In this document: piece by piece, positions 1-10,317 of the stretch | Layout of the letters: every line of letters begins with the position of its first letter | How positions within the stretch are numbered: position 1 is the stretch's first letter | Assembly: GCA_004835665.1 (NCBI GenBank) | Contig: RBKR01000013.1 | Location: forward strand, 806,001-870,000 | DNA from: Phoma sp. XZ068 | Lineage: Eukaryota > Ascomycota > Dothideomycetes > Pleosporales > Didymellaceae | Reading direction: 5' to 3' | Length of the DNA: 64,000 nucleotides | Program-made: the position numbers and the translations under genes | Notes under the pieces: generated by a model | What the model was told of the DNA's origin: nothing | Databases searched by the model: none | Seen by the model: the letters and a program-made list of their open reading frames with translations, nothing else

Positions 1-1134
1 CAGGGCAACAACAACAATAACAACAACTTGCCAAACCTGTCGACAATCCAACAGCCCGACGGACAGGGAGCCTCGTCCAGCGTGGCGCCGTCGTCCCCTT
101 CAGCATCGTCTAATAAGCCATCATCCACACCGGCACCGTCCTCCGTGCAGTCGACACCGCCACCATCATCGTCCGGAACGAATGCTCCCACCGCTGACAA
201 TGGCGGCGCGTTCCCAAGTGTCACACAGGGCATCATCCAACTATCTGGCCTGCCTACACTTGCTGGTGTAGGTGTACCTCAACAGCAGGTGCCAGACACA
301 GCTGGAGCGCTCTTCATGCAAAAGTCGGATCTTCCTGATGGAACTGTGTTCATTTGTGTGGGCGCCGTCTTGGGTTTCCTCGGTGCTTGCGTGCTGCTGT
401 GGCGAGGCCTCGTTGCGTGGTCGCTGCATCGATCCGTGAAGCGCGCTGCTCTGGCGCAGAACCTGGCTGATATGAAGGCCATGTCAGCAGTGCCTGGTGG
501 CAAGAAGCGCGGCATGTACACCCATGTTGGCGCCGCCTCGACTATGTCTCTGGACCATCTGTCTGCGGCGCCTACCGGTCATTCAAGGCCTCAAAAGCCC
601 TTTGCTCAGGCTCCGGGTGGTACACCTCCCAGGGCTGCATCTTCTTTGTTCTTCTCTCCTACTGCCGGCGGCGCTGCTGGTCTTGCACAGCAGGGCAACC
701 GCTCGTCAAACTACCTGCCTGCCGGTTACTACGCTGCTGGTAACGCAGCGCCTGCTGGTGGAGCTCCCATGGCACATGTTGGTGGACACAACGGGCACCT
801 GTCGACCAACTCGCTGGCGCTGCCCGGTAACCGCTTTAGTCGAGCATCCGGTGTCTCACCTCCAGGATCGCCATCTCTTCCACCTTCCCGCGGCTATGAA
901 CGCGCTCCCCCATCGAGAGACGGCTTCGCCAACTTCAACCGCAACAGCGCTGCTACCCTCAGCACACCGGGCAACACGCGGAGCGGCGTCTACGGCCAGG
1001 GTCAGGCGAGCGTGAGCAATCTGTCTCTGAATGTACCGGGCGGAACTACAGAAGCTGGTGGCCGAGCTCCCAGTGCGTATCTTGAGGATCTGTTTGAGCA
1101 CCACGGCGGCTCGCACTCACAAGAGAGATTCTAG
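1..1134 (+). CDS. Csi2/Prm5-like single-pass membrane protein, 3' part
   Basis: The reading frame is open from base 1 (the first codons are Gln, Gly and a run of Asn) to a TAG at 1132-1134, so the 5' end lies outside the window. The visible 377 residues start with a Ser/Pro/Ala-rich stretch typical of an O-glycosylated outer segment. One strong membrane segment follows at about nt 340-420 (GTVFICVGAVLGFLG..). Next comes a basic flank (RSVKRAA), then a long cytosolic tail rich in Gly, Ala and Ser. The segment FMQKSDLPDGTVF just before the membrane helix resembles the fungal Csi2/Prm5 vacuolar or cell-surface membrane protein family, linked in yeast to chitin deposition and cell-wall stress. 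The family call rests on that junction only. The gene itself is certain; its function is inferred. Confidence 0.72.
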   Translation, partial: QGNNNNNNNLPNLSTIQQPDGQGASSSVAPSSPSASSNKPSSTPAPSSVQSTPPPSSSGTNAPTADNGGAFPSVTQGIIQLSGLPTLAGVGVPQQQVPDTAGALFMQKSDLPDGTVFICVGAVLGFLGACVLLWRGLVAWSLHRSVKRAALAQNLADMKAMSAVPGGKKRGMYTHVGAASTMSLDHLSAAPTGHSRPQKPFAQAPGGTPPRAASSLFFSPTAGGAAGLAQQGNRSSNYLPAGYYAAGNAAPAGGAPMAHVGGHNGHLSTNSLALPGNRFSRASGVSPPGSPSLPPSRGYERAPPSRDGFANFNRNSAATLSTPGNTRSGVYGQGQASVSNLSLNVPGGTTEAGGRAPSAYLEDLFEHHGGSHSQERF

Positions 1135-3531
1135 AAAGATCTCGAGCAGCAGCCTGTCGTGCAGCGGATGTCGAGGTCGCAGTTCTTCATCGATCGTACG
1201 GCGGACATTTATCGCAGCGTGTACATAACCGGCAGGGAAAGGCTATGGGATGTTGAAATTGCATGGGAAAGATCAAAGTCTGCACTCATGTGGCAGACGA
1301 GACACGCTCGGCGGAGACCACACTCCGCACCTCCACTATCATCTTGACACAGCGCTACCACGACATCGGTACCGTACCAGACATTGCTACTTTGTGTTGA
1401 GGTCGTGCTGCATGCGCGGGTATGCACGGTACCTCGTTGATTTGGCGCCGTGGTACGTTGCGAAACGGGAGCGTGTCACACACCGAGGTTCTCAACAGCT
1501 GTTTTATTTTGCCTTGCCATCATTACGACCGGTGGCGTTCTTCGACAACGCTGATGCATTGTTTGGGTGTTTGGTTTGCGTTGAAATTCCGTTCTTGTGC
1601 ATAGATACCTCGAGATAGAAATTGTTCGTAATGAGCGAGGCTGACATGGGCATGGTGCATGTAGCCTGTAGTAATTCAATTGAAGATTATGATTCGATGG
1701 AGTGTTACACCCGTTGTGTGCATGTTTGTATGATCGGTTGTGCACTGTGTTTCTGCAGGAAAGCTGGGTGATCATGGCTACTGAGAGCAGTTCGGTCCGT
1801 ATACAGCTGCAAGCTTGCTAAGAGTATGTAGATCGGAATACGCTCATCTTCGAATATGAGCTGCAGCAAAAGGAATAAGAAAACATAGACATCAGCCGAT
1901 TATCAGACTATCAGCAACCATCGACGGAATCGTAATCATTGGTTGAGATAGAGTGTCTCGCAGTCTGTACCAGGCCGCTGGTGGTACTTCACTAAACTCG
2001 TGTCCTGTGCGTGGAATCAGGACAGCAAGCAACAAGTTGCACAGTGCACCGTGAGACGACGTGATGTGCATGGCCAGCGGATTTGGGAGATTGTTCGGCG
2101 CACTGCAAACTTCATCTGCATCTGCCCGGTGGAGTGTAATCTCTGGGATACGCGGGTGGTATGTGTACAATGTGCACGGCTCGCTCACTCGAGCAAATGC
2201 ACTGCAATTTCTAGCGGCAGCGGAGGCTTTGCAGCCTTGCGCTCCTCCATCGAGTGACCAGTTGCGAAACACTGCAATTTCTAGCGGCAGCGAGCGCTTC
2301 GCAGCCCTGCACATGGCTCATGCAGACATGTTTACGAACAGACGCATTCACGTACACAGAGTACAACATCACGAAGAGATGTTTGTCATAAAAATAGTCC
2401 TACGCATCTAAAGAGACGGCAATGCGTAGGGTGGAGTAGACACGGTCCTGCTAAAAACCTATTTTCCTCTCCCACTAGAAGGATATGTTGCTCTCTGGCC
2501 ATCGGGCGAAGATCCAGAAAGCAGGCAATCGTGGGTAAAAAGCGTACAGCGCACTACAGCGCTCCAACAACCTCGCAGCAGCAAGCATGCATGAAGACGA
2601 TGACATGAATCGACTTGGGCTGCATGCTCGCAACGCGAGAGCGGTGTTGTTTGTTGATGATGGACGTTGGACACGACGCACCAGAAAATTCGACTTGGGC
2701 AACGACCCCGGCGGATAGAAGGCCCGAGGCTTGGCGCGATAGATCAAAATCTGCGGTCTGGCCCCCCGTGCTTTCGCTCCTCACACACAATCAAATGGAC
2801 GATTAATCAACGGCCTCGTCGGGTATATCGACCGCGGGGTTGTCATATTTGCGTTCTAGAGTGAGACGGCACTTTTAGGCTTCGAGCGGGTTACGCCTTC
2901 TCTTCGGAGGGGGTTCGATATTGCTTGGAGCCACCTGCGTGACCTTACATCTTTTTGTTTTGACGTGAATTCTTTTGACGAGGGGAGTGCGTCTGGGTGA
3001 TTGGGATGGTCGACCTTGGCTCCGTGCTTCGGAAGCTGTGGACTGAAGCTGTGTTGGGCATCTCTGTCAACGAGACGGGAAGTCTTCAGGGTGAGAGGTG
3101 CTTGACGGAGTATCTACCGTCGACGGGCGTTTCGGTCGACGGACGTTTCGGCAAACAGTGCTCAAAGCGCTCAAAGCCATGTTGGGCGTTTCTCACCTTT
3201 GTCAGGCCAACGACGGTCGTTGTGAACAGGGGCAAGGCTGAGAATAGGCGTTGCGCTAGAACCCTGTCTGGAGCGACGCCATGTGTTCAGCGGAACGGGG
3301 TTGCATTACTCGTCATCGCGTGCGAACTAAGCAACTCTTGCGGTCCCCTTTCTTCGCTCTCGCGCCTAGCTCGCGGTGAAATGTCCCTGTGTGCATATCG
3401 ATAGTAGAATCTGGTGCTGTGCTACGTGTCCGCCGTTCGAGCCCTCGAGCCCCCGCCGCATACGCACGTTCTACCGCTCCGAGTGACTGAGCTCCGGTCG
3501 AATCCTTGTGTGACGCTCACGGCGCGACGAC
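1135..3531. other. intergenic, no supported gene
   Basis: This 2.4 kb interval holds the 3' flank of the Csi2-like gene and the 5' flank of the ArfGAP gene. Short open stretches exist in several frames but none has a start, splice signals and protein-like sequence together. It contains an imperfect direct repeat (2200-2309) and a minus-strand open stretch (2875-3066) described separately. Confidence 0.6.
2200..2309. repeat. direct repeat, two copies 70 bp apart
   Basis: A 23-bp identical core beginning CACTGCAATTTCTAGCGGC occurs at 2200 and again at 2270. Each copy is followed by about 17 bp of imperfect match (GGCTTTGCAGCC versus CGCTTCGCAGCC). The two copies span about 40 bp each. It looks like a local duplication in non-coding DNA. 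Confidence 0.75.
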
Positions 3532-4586
3532 ATGGCTTCCGCTCTGAATAAACGCCAGCAGGCGCGTAACGAGCGTACGCTGCAGGAGCTGATTAAGACG
3601 GTGCCTGGAAATGGGACTTGCGCCGACTGCGGTGCGAAGAACCCAGGTAAGGAGAGCATCCATGCTGGTAGACTTGAGCTGACAGGCGACAGGATGGGCC
3701 AGTTGGAGTGTACGTTCTCTGCAGCGACTTGAACATGAACTATCGAGTCTCTTTATACGGCGAATCTAGCACTGACGAACATAGTTGGGCATCTTTCTGT
3801 GCATGCGCTGCGCGGCGCTGCACCGCAAGCTAGGGACACACATCTCCAAGGTCAAATCGCTGAGCATGGACAAATGGGACAATGCGCAGGTCGATGTAAG
3901 AGCAGACATGTCTAAGCACGTCTGAGACAATGTTGACAGCCGCAGAATATGAAGCGTATTGGCAACGCCGAATCGAACAAGACGTACAACCCACGCAACA
4001 CAAAGGCACACATGCCAATCGATGTCGACGAAGTGGACGGGGCGATGGAGCGCTACATACGGCAGAAGTACGAACTGCGGACGTTTATGGGTGCCTCGCA
4101 GCCAGGCACACGACAGAATACCGGCAGCACGAGCTCTGAGGATAGACCGCCGCCACTTCCGCCGAAGCCCACAGGACGGTTTGGATTCGGGTTGAGGAAG
4201 ACGTCGGCGTCCAAGTCTCCACCGCTGTCTCCCGGCCTTGGGTTTGGACTGGAGACTTCTCCACCGCGCGTGAACAAACCGTCTCGAGTGTTTGGCTCGA
4301 ACATCCACACATCCGGCGACGGGTTAGACTCAAAGCTGGCAACGCTACGAGACATGGGCTTCCCCGACGACAAGCGCAATTCGACAGTTCTGAAAGGCCT
4401 GAATGGCAATCTGGACAGGACAGTCGAGGCATTGATCAGGCTTGGAGAGCAGAATTCCGGGAGATCTGGACGGACGACTCCGACACCGCCGGCAAAGGAC
4501 GGTTCGAACGGTCTTTCTTTTGGCAACCTCCCGCAAAGCGGCGCTGCTTCGACGAATCCTTTTGATGCGTTGGATGCCGCGCCTCA

Positions 4587-4623
<37 letters not shown>

Positions 4624-4743
4624 TTCAACTATGGCGGGCAGCAACAGGCAGCCCAGCAAGCGAACTCTTACAACCCATTCTTATCACAGGATCAGCAAGG
4701 ACAGTATCAGCAACAGCAGAATTATGCCCAGCAAGGACAGTAT

Positions 4744-4779
<36 letters not shown>

Positions 4780-5808
4780 CCTCAGCAACAGCAGGGCTAT
4801 GGCCAATCGTACAATCCATTTGGACAACAGCCACAGCAGCAGCAATCGCAGCAGAGCCTAGAGAACGCCTTCCAAGGCATGCAGCTTTCTCAACAGCCTC
4901 AGCAATACCAGCAATCTCCACAACCCGCGCAGCCGTTGTTTCCAAACCGGACAGGAGGACTTGGGCAGCCAAATCCACCTTTTGCGCAAACAAACCCATT
5001 CCAGCAGTCTTTTACACCACCACCCATGCCACAGATACCCGAGCAATACAGCTCATTTTACCCACCGCAACCACAATACCAGTCGATGTCTCAGCCAGCA
5101 AGCCCTGGAAATCCCTTCCTGAAATCTTCAAAGAGCCAGATATTCACACCTACGGCGAACTCCAATCCGTTCGGCTCAAGCCTTGGCCAACAGCAACAAC
5201 CGCAGCAGTTCCAACAGCAGCAGGCACCGCAACAGCAAGCCTTCAATCCGTGGACAACCCAACAACAGACGCAGACACCAACCTCACAAGCTCCCAACCC
5301 GTTCAACAACATGGGGCAGACCTACCAACAGACGCAAACGCCCACATCCCAAACGCAGAACCCGTGGCAGTACCAGCAACAGCCCGCCCAGTAGCCTAGC
5401 TACCCGCAGAACAACACGCCGTTCGACAAATACGCAGCCTTCTCGCAGTACACCCAGCAACAGCAACAACCCGCCCCCCAACGCTCCGCAACAATGCCAA
5501 ACCTGCTCCTCGGCCAAACCGGCGCAGGAGCCCAAGCCCCCGCCCAGACACAAGCACAAGCCCAAGCGCCCGCGCCCGCTGCACCAGCCGCAGAGCTATC
5601 GTTTTCCGGGCACTCGAATCCCTTCCAGAGCGCTGCACCTTCTCAGCCTGTGCCGCAAATGGCTCCGCAAGCAGGACCCGTGTCTGCGCTGTCTCAGTCG
5701 CAGGGGACCAGGCATGTGAGTAATGAGAGTGTGGATTTTACTGGGTTGATGGGGGGACGGCATTCGCCTGATGCGTTTGGGAGTTTGAGTTCGAGTTTTC
5801 GGCGGTGA
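3532..5808 (+). CDS. ArfGAP and UBA domain protein, Gts1/Ucp3-like, with internal TAG
   Basis: Exons are 3532-3646, 3693-3709, 3785-3895 and 3946 onward; introns are 46, 75 and 50 bp. The protein activates GTP hydrolysis by Arf GTPases in coat traffic. The ArfGAP zinc finger is complete: C30-x2-C33-x16-C50-x2-C53, with the Arg finger in HRKLG (R58) and the typical ISKVKSLSMD. A UBA domain lies at about 209-250 (LRDMGFP..). The rest is rich in Gln, Pro and NPF motifs, which bind EH-domain endocytic proteins. The 17-nt exon 2 codes only for the WASW motif. The frame meets TAG at 5392-5394 (563 aa). It then stays open in the same frame, with the same Q/P/A-rich style and another NPF, to TGA at 5806-5808 (701 codons if the TAG were sense). 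This could be a nonsense change (CAG to TAG), readthrough, a sequencing error, or a true end at 5394. The Gts1/Ucp3 name fits the domain order. Confidence 0.9.
4585..4779 (+). repeat. two CAG/CAA polyglutamine tracts
   Basis: Codons 4585-4623 are thirteen Gln codons, mostly CAG. A second run of about twelve to thirteen Gln codons starts at 4744. Both lie in the ArfGAP-UBA protein. Pure CAG runs are prone to slippage, so length is likely to vary between strains. Confidence 0.9.
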
Positions 5809-6203
5809 GGTGACACTGCATAGGACTTCATATTAGGTTAGGTTAGATTAGGTGATGGGGTGGTGTTTGGTGGAAAGACGGAGAAGAAGGCATGGGGGTA
5901 GCATACATAGCGTGCGTTGTATCCGTGTCTGGAGTTGGGGATGGAGGACGCGTAGAAGCATGGATCACAGCGAGAAGCGTGACGGTTTAATCGATACTTT
6001 TATTTTTTCTTGAGGTGGACATTACACAGTCAAGGGTGAAGTGTGAAGTGCTTGTGAATGTAGATGTTTCCATTACTCCAATACGCCTAGGGATATCTTA
6101 ATGTGTCCAAATCTGTTCTCTCTAATGAGATAGATGAATGATGTAGTGAAGTCAAACCACCCCGCTTATTCCTTTCCTTCCTCCCCTTTGTAAGGTAAGT
6201 CCT
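5809..6203. other. convergent intergenic 3' flanks
   Basis: This 395-bp interval separates the ends of two converging genes. It is moderately AT-rich and I see no gene. A short TTAGG-like run at 5832-5851 is irregular and not a telomere repeat. Confidence 0.6.
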
Positions 6204-6743
6204 TTATATGAATTTACTCGCCATCTGCGCAATCGTGGCCAAATTCCCAATCCCACCAGCCACACTCTGCACGTCCATGCCTCCAAAAAGTCCCCCAGGA
6301 CCACCCGCACCTCCTCCCCGCGAACTCCCCGGCCCATTACCCTCACTGCCATAATACCCCCCTTGACTTCCCCCAGAGTGACCACCGCCCGAATACCCGC
6401 CGCGCGCACCAGCGCCCCCCATCTCAGGCAGATTGACGCCAAACTGGCGCGCAAGCTTGTGCAGCACGCCGCCGCTGACGAGCGGCATGATGACGGCGAA
6501 GAAGACCTTGTAGGGGTGTCGGCGCGCGTACGCCATGAGGTCGCGCCATAGCTGGCGGAGCTTGCGGTACAGCGACTGGATGTAGCCGTCGCGTGGCTGG
6601 CGGCCGTAGCGCGAGGTCGAGGCGCGGTGGGACGAGGAGTAGGAGCTGCCTGCCGAGGAGCGGGCGTAGTTGCGCGACGGGCCGCGCGAGTGGGAGGAGT
6701 AGGAGGAGCGGGTGGGGGAGGTGGAGAAGGGGTTCCAGCCCAT
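6204..6743 (-). CDS. conserved fungal small Gly-rich membrane-associated protein
   Basis: A single-exon 179-aa protein starting MGWNPFST. Residues 1-50 are Ser/Arg-rich. A basic patch with aromatic residues (SLYRKLRQLWRDL, then RRHPYKVFF) leads into one hydrophobic segment near 80-95 (FFAVIMPLVSGGVL). A tail of Gly/Ser repeats follows and ends QMASKFI. The layout (basic region, R-x-P-K-VFF, one short hydrophobic helix, Gly-rich tail) matches a small conserved fungal family without known function. I would guess a mitochondrial or ER membrane location, but nothing in the sequence proves it. The start is the first ATG and gives the conserved WNPF opening. Confidence 0.75.
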   Translation of the reverse strand: MGWNPFSTSPTRSSYSSHSRGPSRNYARSSAGSSYSSSHRASTSRYGRQPRDGYIQSLYRKLRQLWRDLMAYARRHPYKVFFAVIMPLVSGGVLHKLARQFGVNLPEMGGAGARGGYSGGGHSGGSQGGYYGSEGNGPGSSRGGGAGGPGGLFGGMDVQSVAGGIGNLATIAQMASKFI

Positions 6744-7817
6744 TGTTGCGGTGTGAGTTGCTTTGGTGGTATGTGGGTTGGTTGCGCGAGGCTGGAGGTT
6801 GTATGTTTCACAGCTTAGCTACTTGTAGGCGTTACAGCTGAAGTCTAGTAGGCGTCGCCCGGCTTCGATGTGGCGTGAGGCGAGCGTGGAAACGTTCTGG
6901 CTTCTCTGGAGCTGCGCACGACGCTCGATGCGTGTTGTTGACGTCCCTCAGATGCGCTGTCGCAATGACTCCCTCTGCAGCCGAGCAGGTCCAGAAGGTT
7001 GTCCGGTGAGAAGTGGGTCGAATTGGGCCTCAACAGCCGGCTGTTTTTATTCTTCCCTGTCTTAAGTGTGTGTTGTCGCCTGTAGCTATCCCAACGTTCC
7101 CACAGCAGCGGCTGGACCCTGAGATGCGGCGATGCGTCTTCCGAGCTGGCTTCAGGACGGTCTGCGCGGCGGTGAATCTATGTCAATGGCAGGACGGGAG
7201 CACGGTTGGGGCCGCGGATGGGTTTTGAGGGATCTCAGATCGGTGCGCGAACGTGTGGAGCTGCGAGCTTGGATGATCGTCGTTGCGTGCGTCGTCGGGT
7301 GTCGAGCTAATTCACCGCTGTTTGCGAGAGGCTGGTATCCCTGCAGGTGCCAGCCGCGGTTGGCTGCCCGATGCCGAGAGGCAATGCACGTGTGTTGTGC
7401 GTGAACCAGCAAGAGGAGCTTTGATTGGGTGTATGATGGGATGGGGTTGTTTGCTTGGGGTCTTGCACTGGGAGCTCTGGAATTCATGGCCTTGTCAAGC
7501 TAGCTCACTAACACAACAGCCGTGTGCTTTGATGTGCTCAAGTACCAATTGCCGGTGCGATTGAATAATCGTGCTTGCTATTGAATTCGCCTTCCTATCT
7601 AGTGGGTTTTCAATCAGGCATCAATCAGCTCTTTTGGATATTCTGGCACATTAGAAAATACATTTGATAGAGGGAAAGTGTCTCGTCTTTTGCTACGAAA
7701 GTGATACTATCTATGTTTACTCGAGATCCAACCCAACCTTCTCCAAACCAGGATATCATACTATTACCAAGAGACGCCTACCAAACTATTCCAACCCAAC
7801 CATCAAACAGCCAGTTC
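6744..7817. other. intergenic, no supported gene
   Basis: This 1.07 kb interval is upstream of the small Gly-rich gene and downstream of the J-domain gene. A short plus-strand candidate at 6965 (14 codons followed by a good donor, GTGAGA) has no convincing second exon. Otherwise I see nothing. Confidence 0.5.
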
Positions 7818-8589
7818 CTACCCACTAACCGCCGAACTCAACACCTTCGCCGCCAGACTGCTCAACAGCCTCGCCTTATCCGCCTGCGGCATCTCCTGAA
7901 ACACAGCATACACACTCTTACCCTTCGCATCCCTCACACTACCCAGCCTATTCCCCGCAACCGCACCCGCAACCATACCGGGGAAATTCGCAACAATGAA
8001 CCCCATCGCGCCTCCACTCAGCCCACCCACAACAGACCAGAACTTCCCTGTCGGTCCCGCCTCATTATCCGCCATACCCTCCTCGCGCAACATCTCCTCG
8101 AAGATACCACCGAACTGCTCTTCAGAGAACTTATTGTGACTCTCCTCCGTATTACCAGCAGGCTTCTCCCCAAACCCAAACGCACTCCACGGGAACCCGC
8201 TGAAATTGAATCCGCTGCCCTGCTGGCCTGCGCCCTGGCCACCAGCCGTGTTGGGAATTTCCTCCTCCCACTCATCGTCGGGCGTCGTCGTGCTGCCGGT
8301 CCAGTTGTTGTACGTGCGTGCGGTGTCGTACTCGCGGCGACGAGTGGCGTCGGAGAGGGTGTAGTATGCGTCGTTGATGGCTTGGAAGCGCTTTGTGCGG
8401 GCTGCGCGCTCGGGCGAGTCCGAGGGCACGCGGTCGGGGTGGTGTTTCAACGCTGCCTTCTTGTATGCATCGCGGATTTGCTGTTGGGAGGCTTTGGGGT
8501 CGACGTCGAGGATTTTGTAGTAGTCTTGCGTCGCTGGCTGTGTTAGGGGGGTTTTACTGTATTAATGGTGCAGCGCTGGACTTACCCAT
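7818..8589 (-). CDS. J-domain (DnaJ) co-chaperone, fungal small type
   Basis: Exon 1 is 8586-8589 (only ATG G), the intron is 8534-8585 (52 bp), and exon 2 is 8533-7818. The protein has 239 aa. The J-domain is at the N-terminus: DYYKILDVDPKAS, the basic helix, the HPD motif in KHHPDRVP, and YYTLSDATRRREYD. J-domains stimulate the ATPase of Hsp70. The middle is Gly/Phe-containing and acidic (DDEWEEEI). The C-terminal third holds a Gly-rich hydrophobic stretch (VVGGLSGGAMGFIVANFPG) that may touch a membrane. The splice site was chosen because it alone keeps the frame and gives MATQDYYKIL, a normal J-domain opening. It sits directly upstream of a second J-protein gene on the same strand. Its Hsp70 partner and compartment are unknown. 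Confidence 0.9.
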
Positions 8590-8940
8590 GGTGGGTGGTT
8601 GTGTGTGGCGATGGGTTGCGAGTGAGGAAGAGTAAGAACGAGAGAAAGTTTGTGTACGTGGAAGTAGGTAATTTGCGGGCGATTGTCAGGCAGCAAAGGC
8701 GAGCGCAAAGGCAAGGTGGTGTCGCGTTGACGCGATGACGTAGCGTTCCGGGATGTCAGCCACTGTGGCTTCAAATTCACATGTGAGGGATGGAAAGGCC
8801 AGACAGTGTAATTGTGCGGTCAATTGGTATAATCTTCTAGACGCCAAAAATACGCGATGCTCGCTTTTGGGACTCTATCCTACATACTTCCTAGGAAGCC
8901 ACTTTTTCGCCAATGGGGTTGGTAGTTCCGGATGCGGCGT
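8590..8940. promoter_or_regulatory. intergenic, promoter of the small J-protein gene
   Basis: These 351 bp between two minus-strand genes must hold the promoter of the 8589 gene and the terminator of erj5. I see no TATA box or other clear element. Confidence 0.4.
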
Positions 8941-10317
8941 CTACCTGACGCGGCTCTGGGCCTTGGACTTGCGCTTCCTTGTCTCACCGTTTATGTTCTG
9001 TGCGGTCGCAGACTGGAGGGCAGCTTCGTCCTCGGGAAGCTCAGAAGTCTCGAGCAGAGGCTCGTCAATAAGCTCCTTCTTACCGAGGATCCGGCCAGCA
9101 GACTGGTTGTAGATGAACTTGGGGAATTTGAACAGAAGAGTATCGTAGATGGTGGGGGCAGACTCCTCATCAGGCTGTGTTCGTTAGTCAAATGGTCCAT
9201 GTAAGTTGCTGGTAGGGTAACTTACGTCGAGCAAGAACTCGCCCTTTGTGCCGTCCTCAGTCTCCTCCTCAAGGAACACATTGCCAACCGAGTCGACGAT
9301 CAAGACCTTGCCGTTCTCTGCAACGATGCGCTTCTTGGCACCCTGGGGGCCGGAGATCAGCTCTGTCTCCTTTGGCGTGCTGATACCAGCGGTGCGGGCC
9401 TTCTTGACAATCGCGGGCTTCTTGCTGTTCTTGCGCTGGTCCTTCTCCCAAGCACGTGCTTCGCGGCGGTTTCTGGGAACGAACTCGGGCTCCTTCTCCT
9501 CCTCCTCGTCGTTATCAAATTGCTGAGAGTTGACCGGGGCGTTCGCATCAACACCGGGAATGCCCTGGATGGCAGACTCGTCACCCCAGGCAGTCTTGCG
9601 TGCGTGGCGGACATAGCGCTCGACAAACTCCTTGCGGCGCTTCCAGCCCATGTGCAGGGCGAACCAGTGCACGCCACCTCCAATGACGATGAAGACACCA
9701 AACAGAACAGAGCCGAGGCCGGGACGGAAGCGGTTGTAGTAGTAGCCAGAGCCCTTCCAGGCAGGGAAGCCATTCTTCAAGAAGTGGTCGTAGCGCGCAC
9801 GCTCAGGGCCCTTGAGGATGTTTGCAACGACGGACAGCTTCTGGTACCTCGACGTGACCTTCTTCATATGCGCATCGATTTCCTTCTTCGAGGGGCCCTT
9901 GCTGGACTTCACGCCAGGTGTCTTGCCAGCCTTTGCAGCCTTCTTCGCATAGTTGGCAATGAAGATCTTGCGCGCCTTGTCGGGGTGAAGTTCGCGGCCC
10001 TTTGTGCGGTAGGCCTTGGTCAATTCTTCTTGGTTTGCGCCGGGCTTGACACCGAGCATATCGTAGAAGGTGACATTGGCACCCTCAGACTTGATGACTT
10101 CGTCGCGCAGACGGAAGATCTCGTGATCTATGCAGAAACATGTCAGTAAGCTGCATCTTCATACGTGTTGGGTGTATGTGTGTGGGGAACTATTCTGGGA
10201 CAGGGGACCAATTGGACACGATTGCGATTGGAAGATGTACGTACCTTCTTTGGACCAGGCAGCAGCAAATGCTGCAAAGATGCCCAGCAGCAGGGCAAAA
10301 ACGGCGGTGGACCTCAT
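8941..10317 (-). CDS. ERJ5: ER-resident J-domain membrane protein Erj5
   Basis: Exons are 10317-10245, 10127-9226 and 9174-8941; introns are 117 and 51 bp; the protein has 402 aa. A signal peptide (residues 1-20, FALLLGIFAAFAAA) places the J-domain in the ER lumen. The J-domain follows at about 43-140 with the HPD motif at 72-74. It carries an internal Lys-rich insertion and ends in the family hallmark ARYDHFLKNGFPAW. One membrane helix lies at about 162-185 (LGSVLFGVFIVIGGGV). The C-terminal half is cytosolic and charged, with an EEEEKEPEF patch and a basic end (TRKRKSKAQ). Erj5 is a co-chaperone of Kar2/BiP that helps ER protein folding. The last exon was added because PDEESAPTIYDTLLFKFP continues the frame and reaches a stop. 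Transcription diverges from the PRA1 gene. Confidence 0.93.

Noticed and set aside
5832..5851. TTAGG-like run suggesting an interstitial telomere repeat
   Set aside because: Units are irregular (TTAGG, TTAGA) and only about 20 bp long; fungal telomeres are TTAGGG.
6965..7404. Possible small gene starting MTPSAAEQV with a donor after 14 codons
   Set aside because: None of the acceptors downstream gives a protein-like continuation; most reach a stop within about 25 codons.
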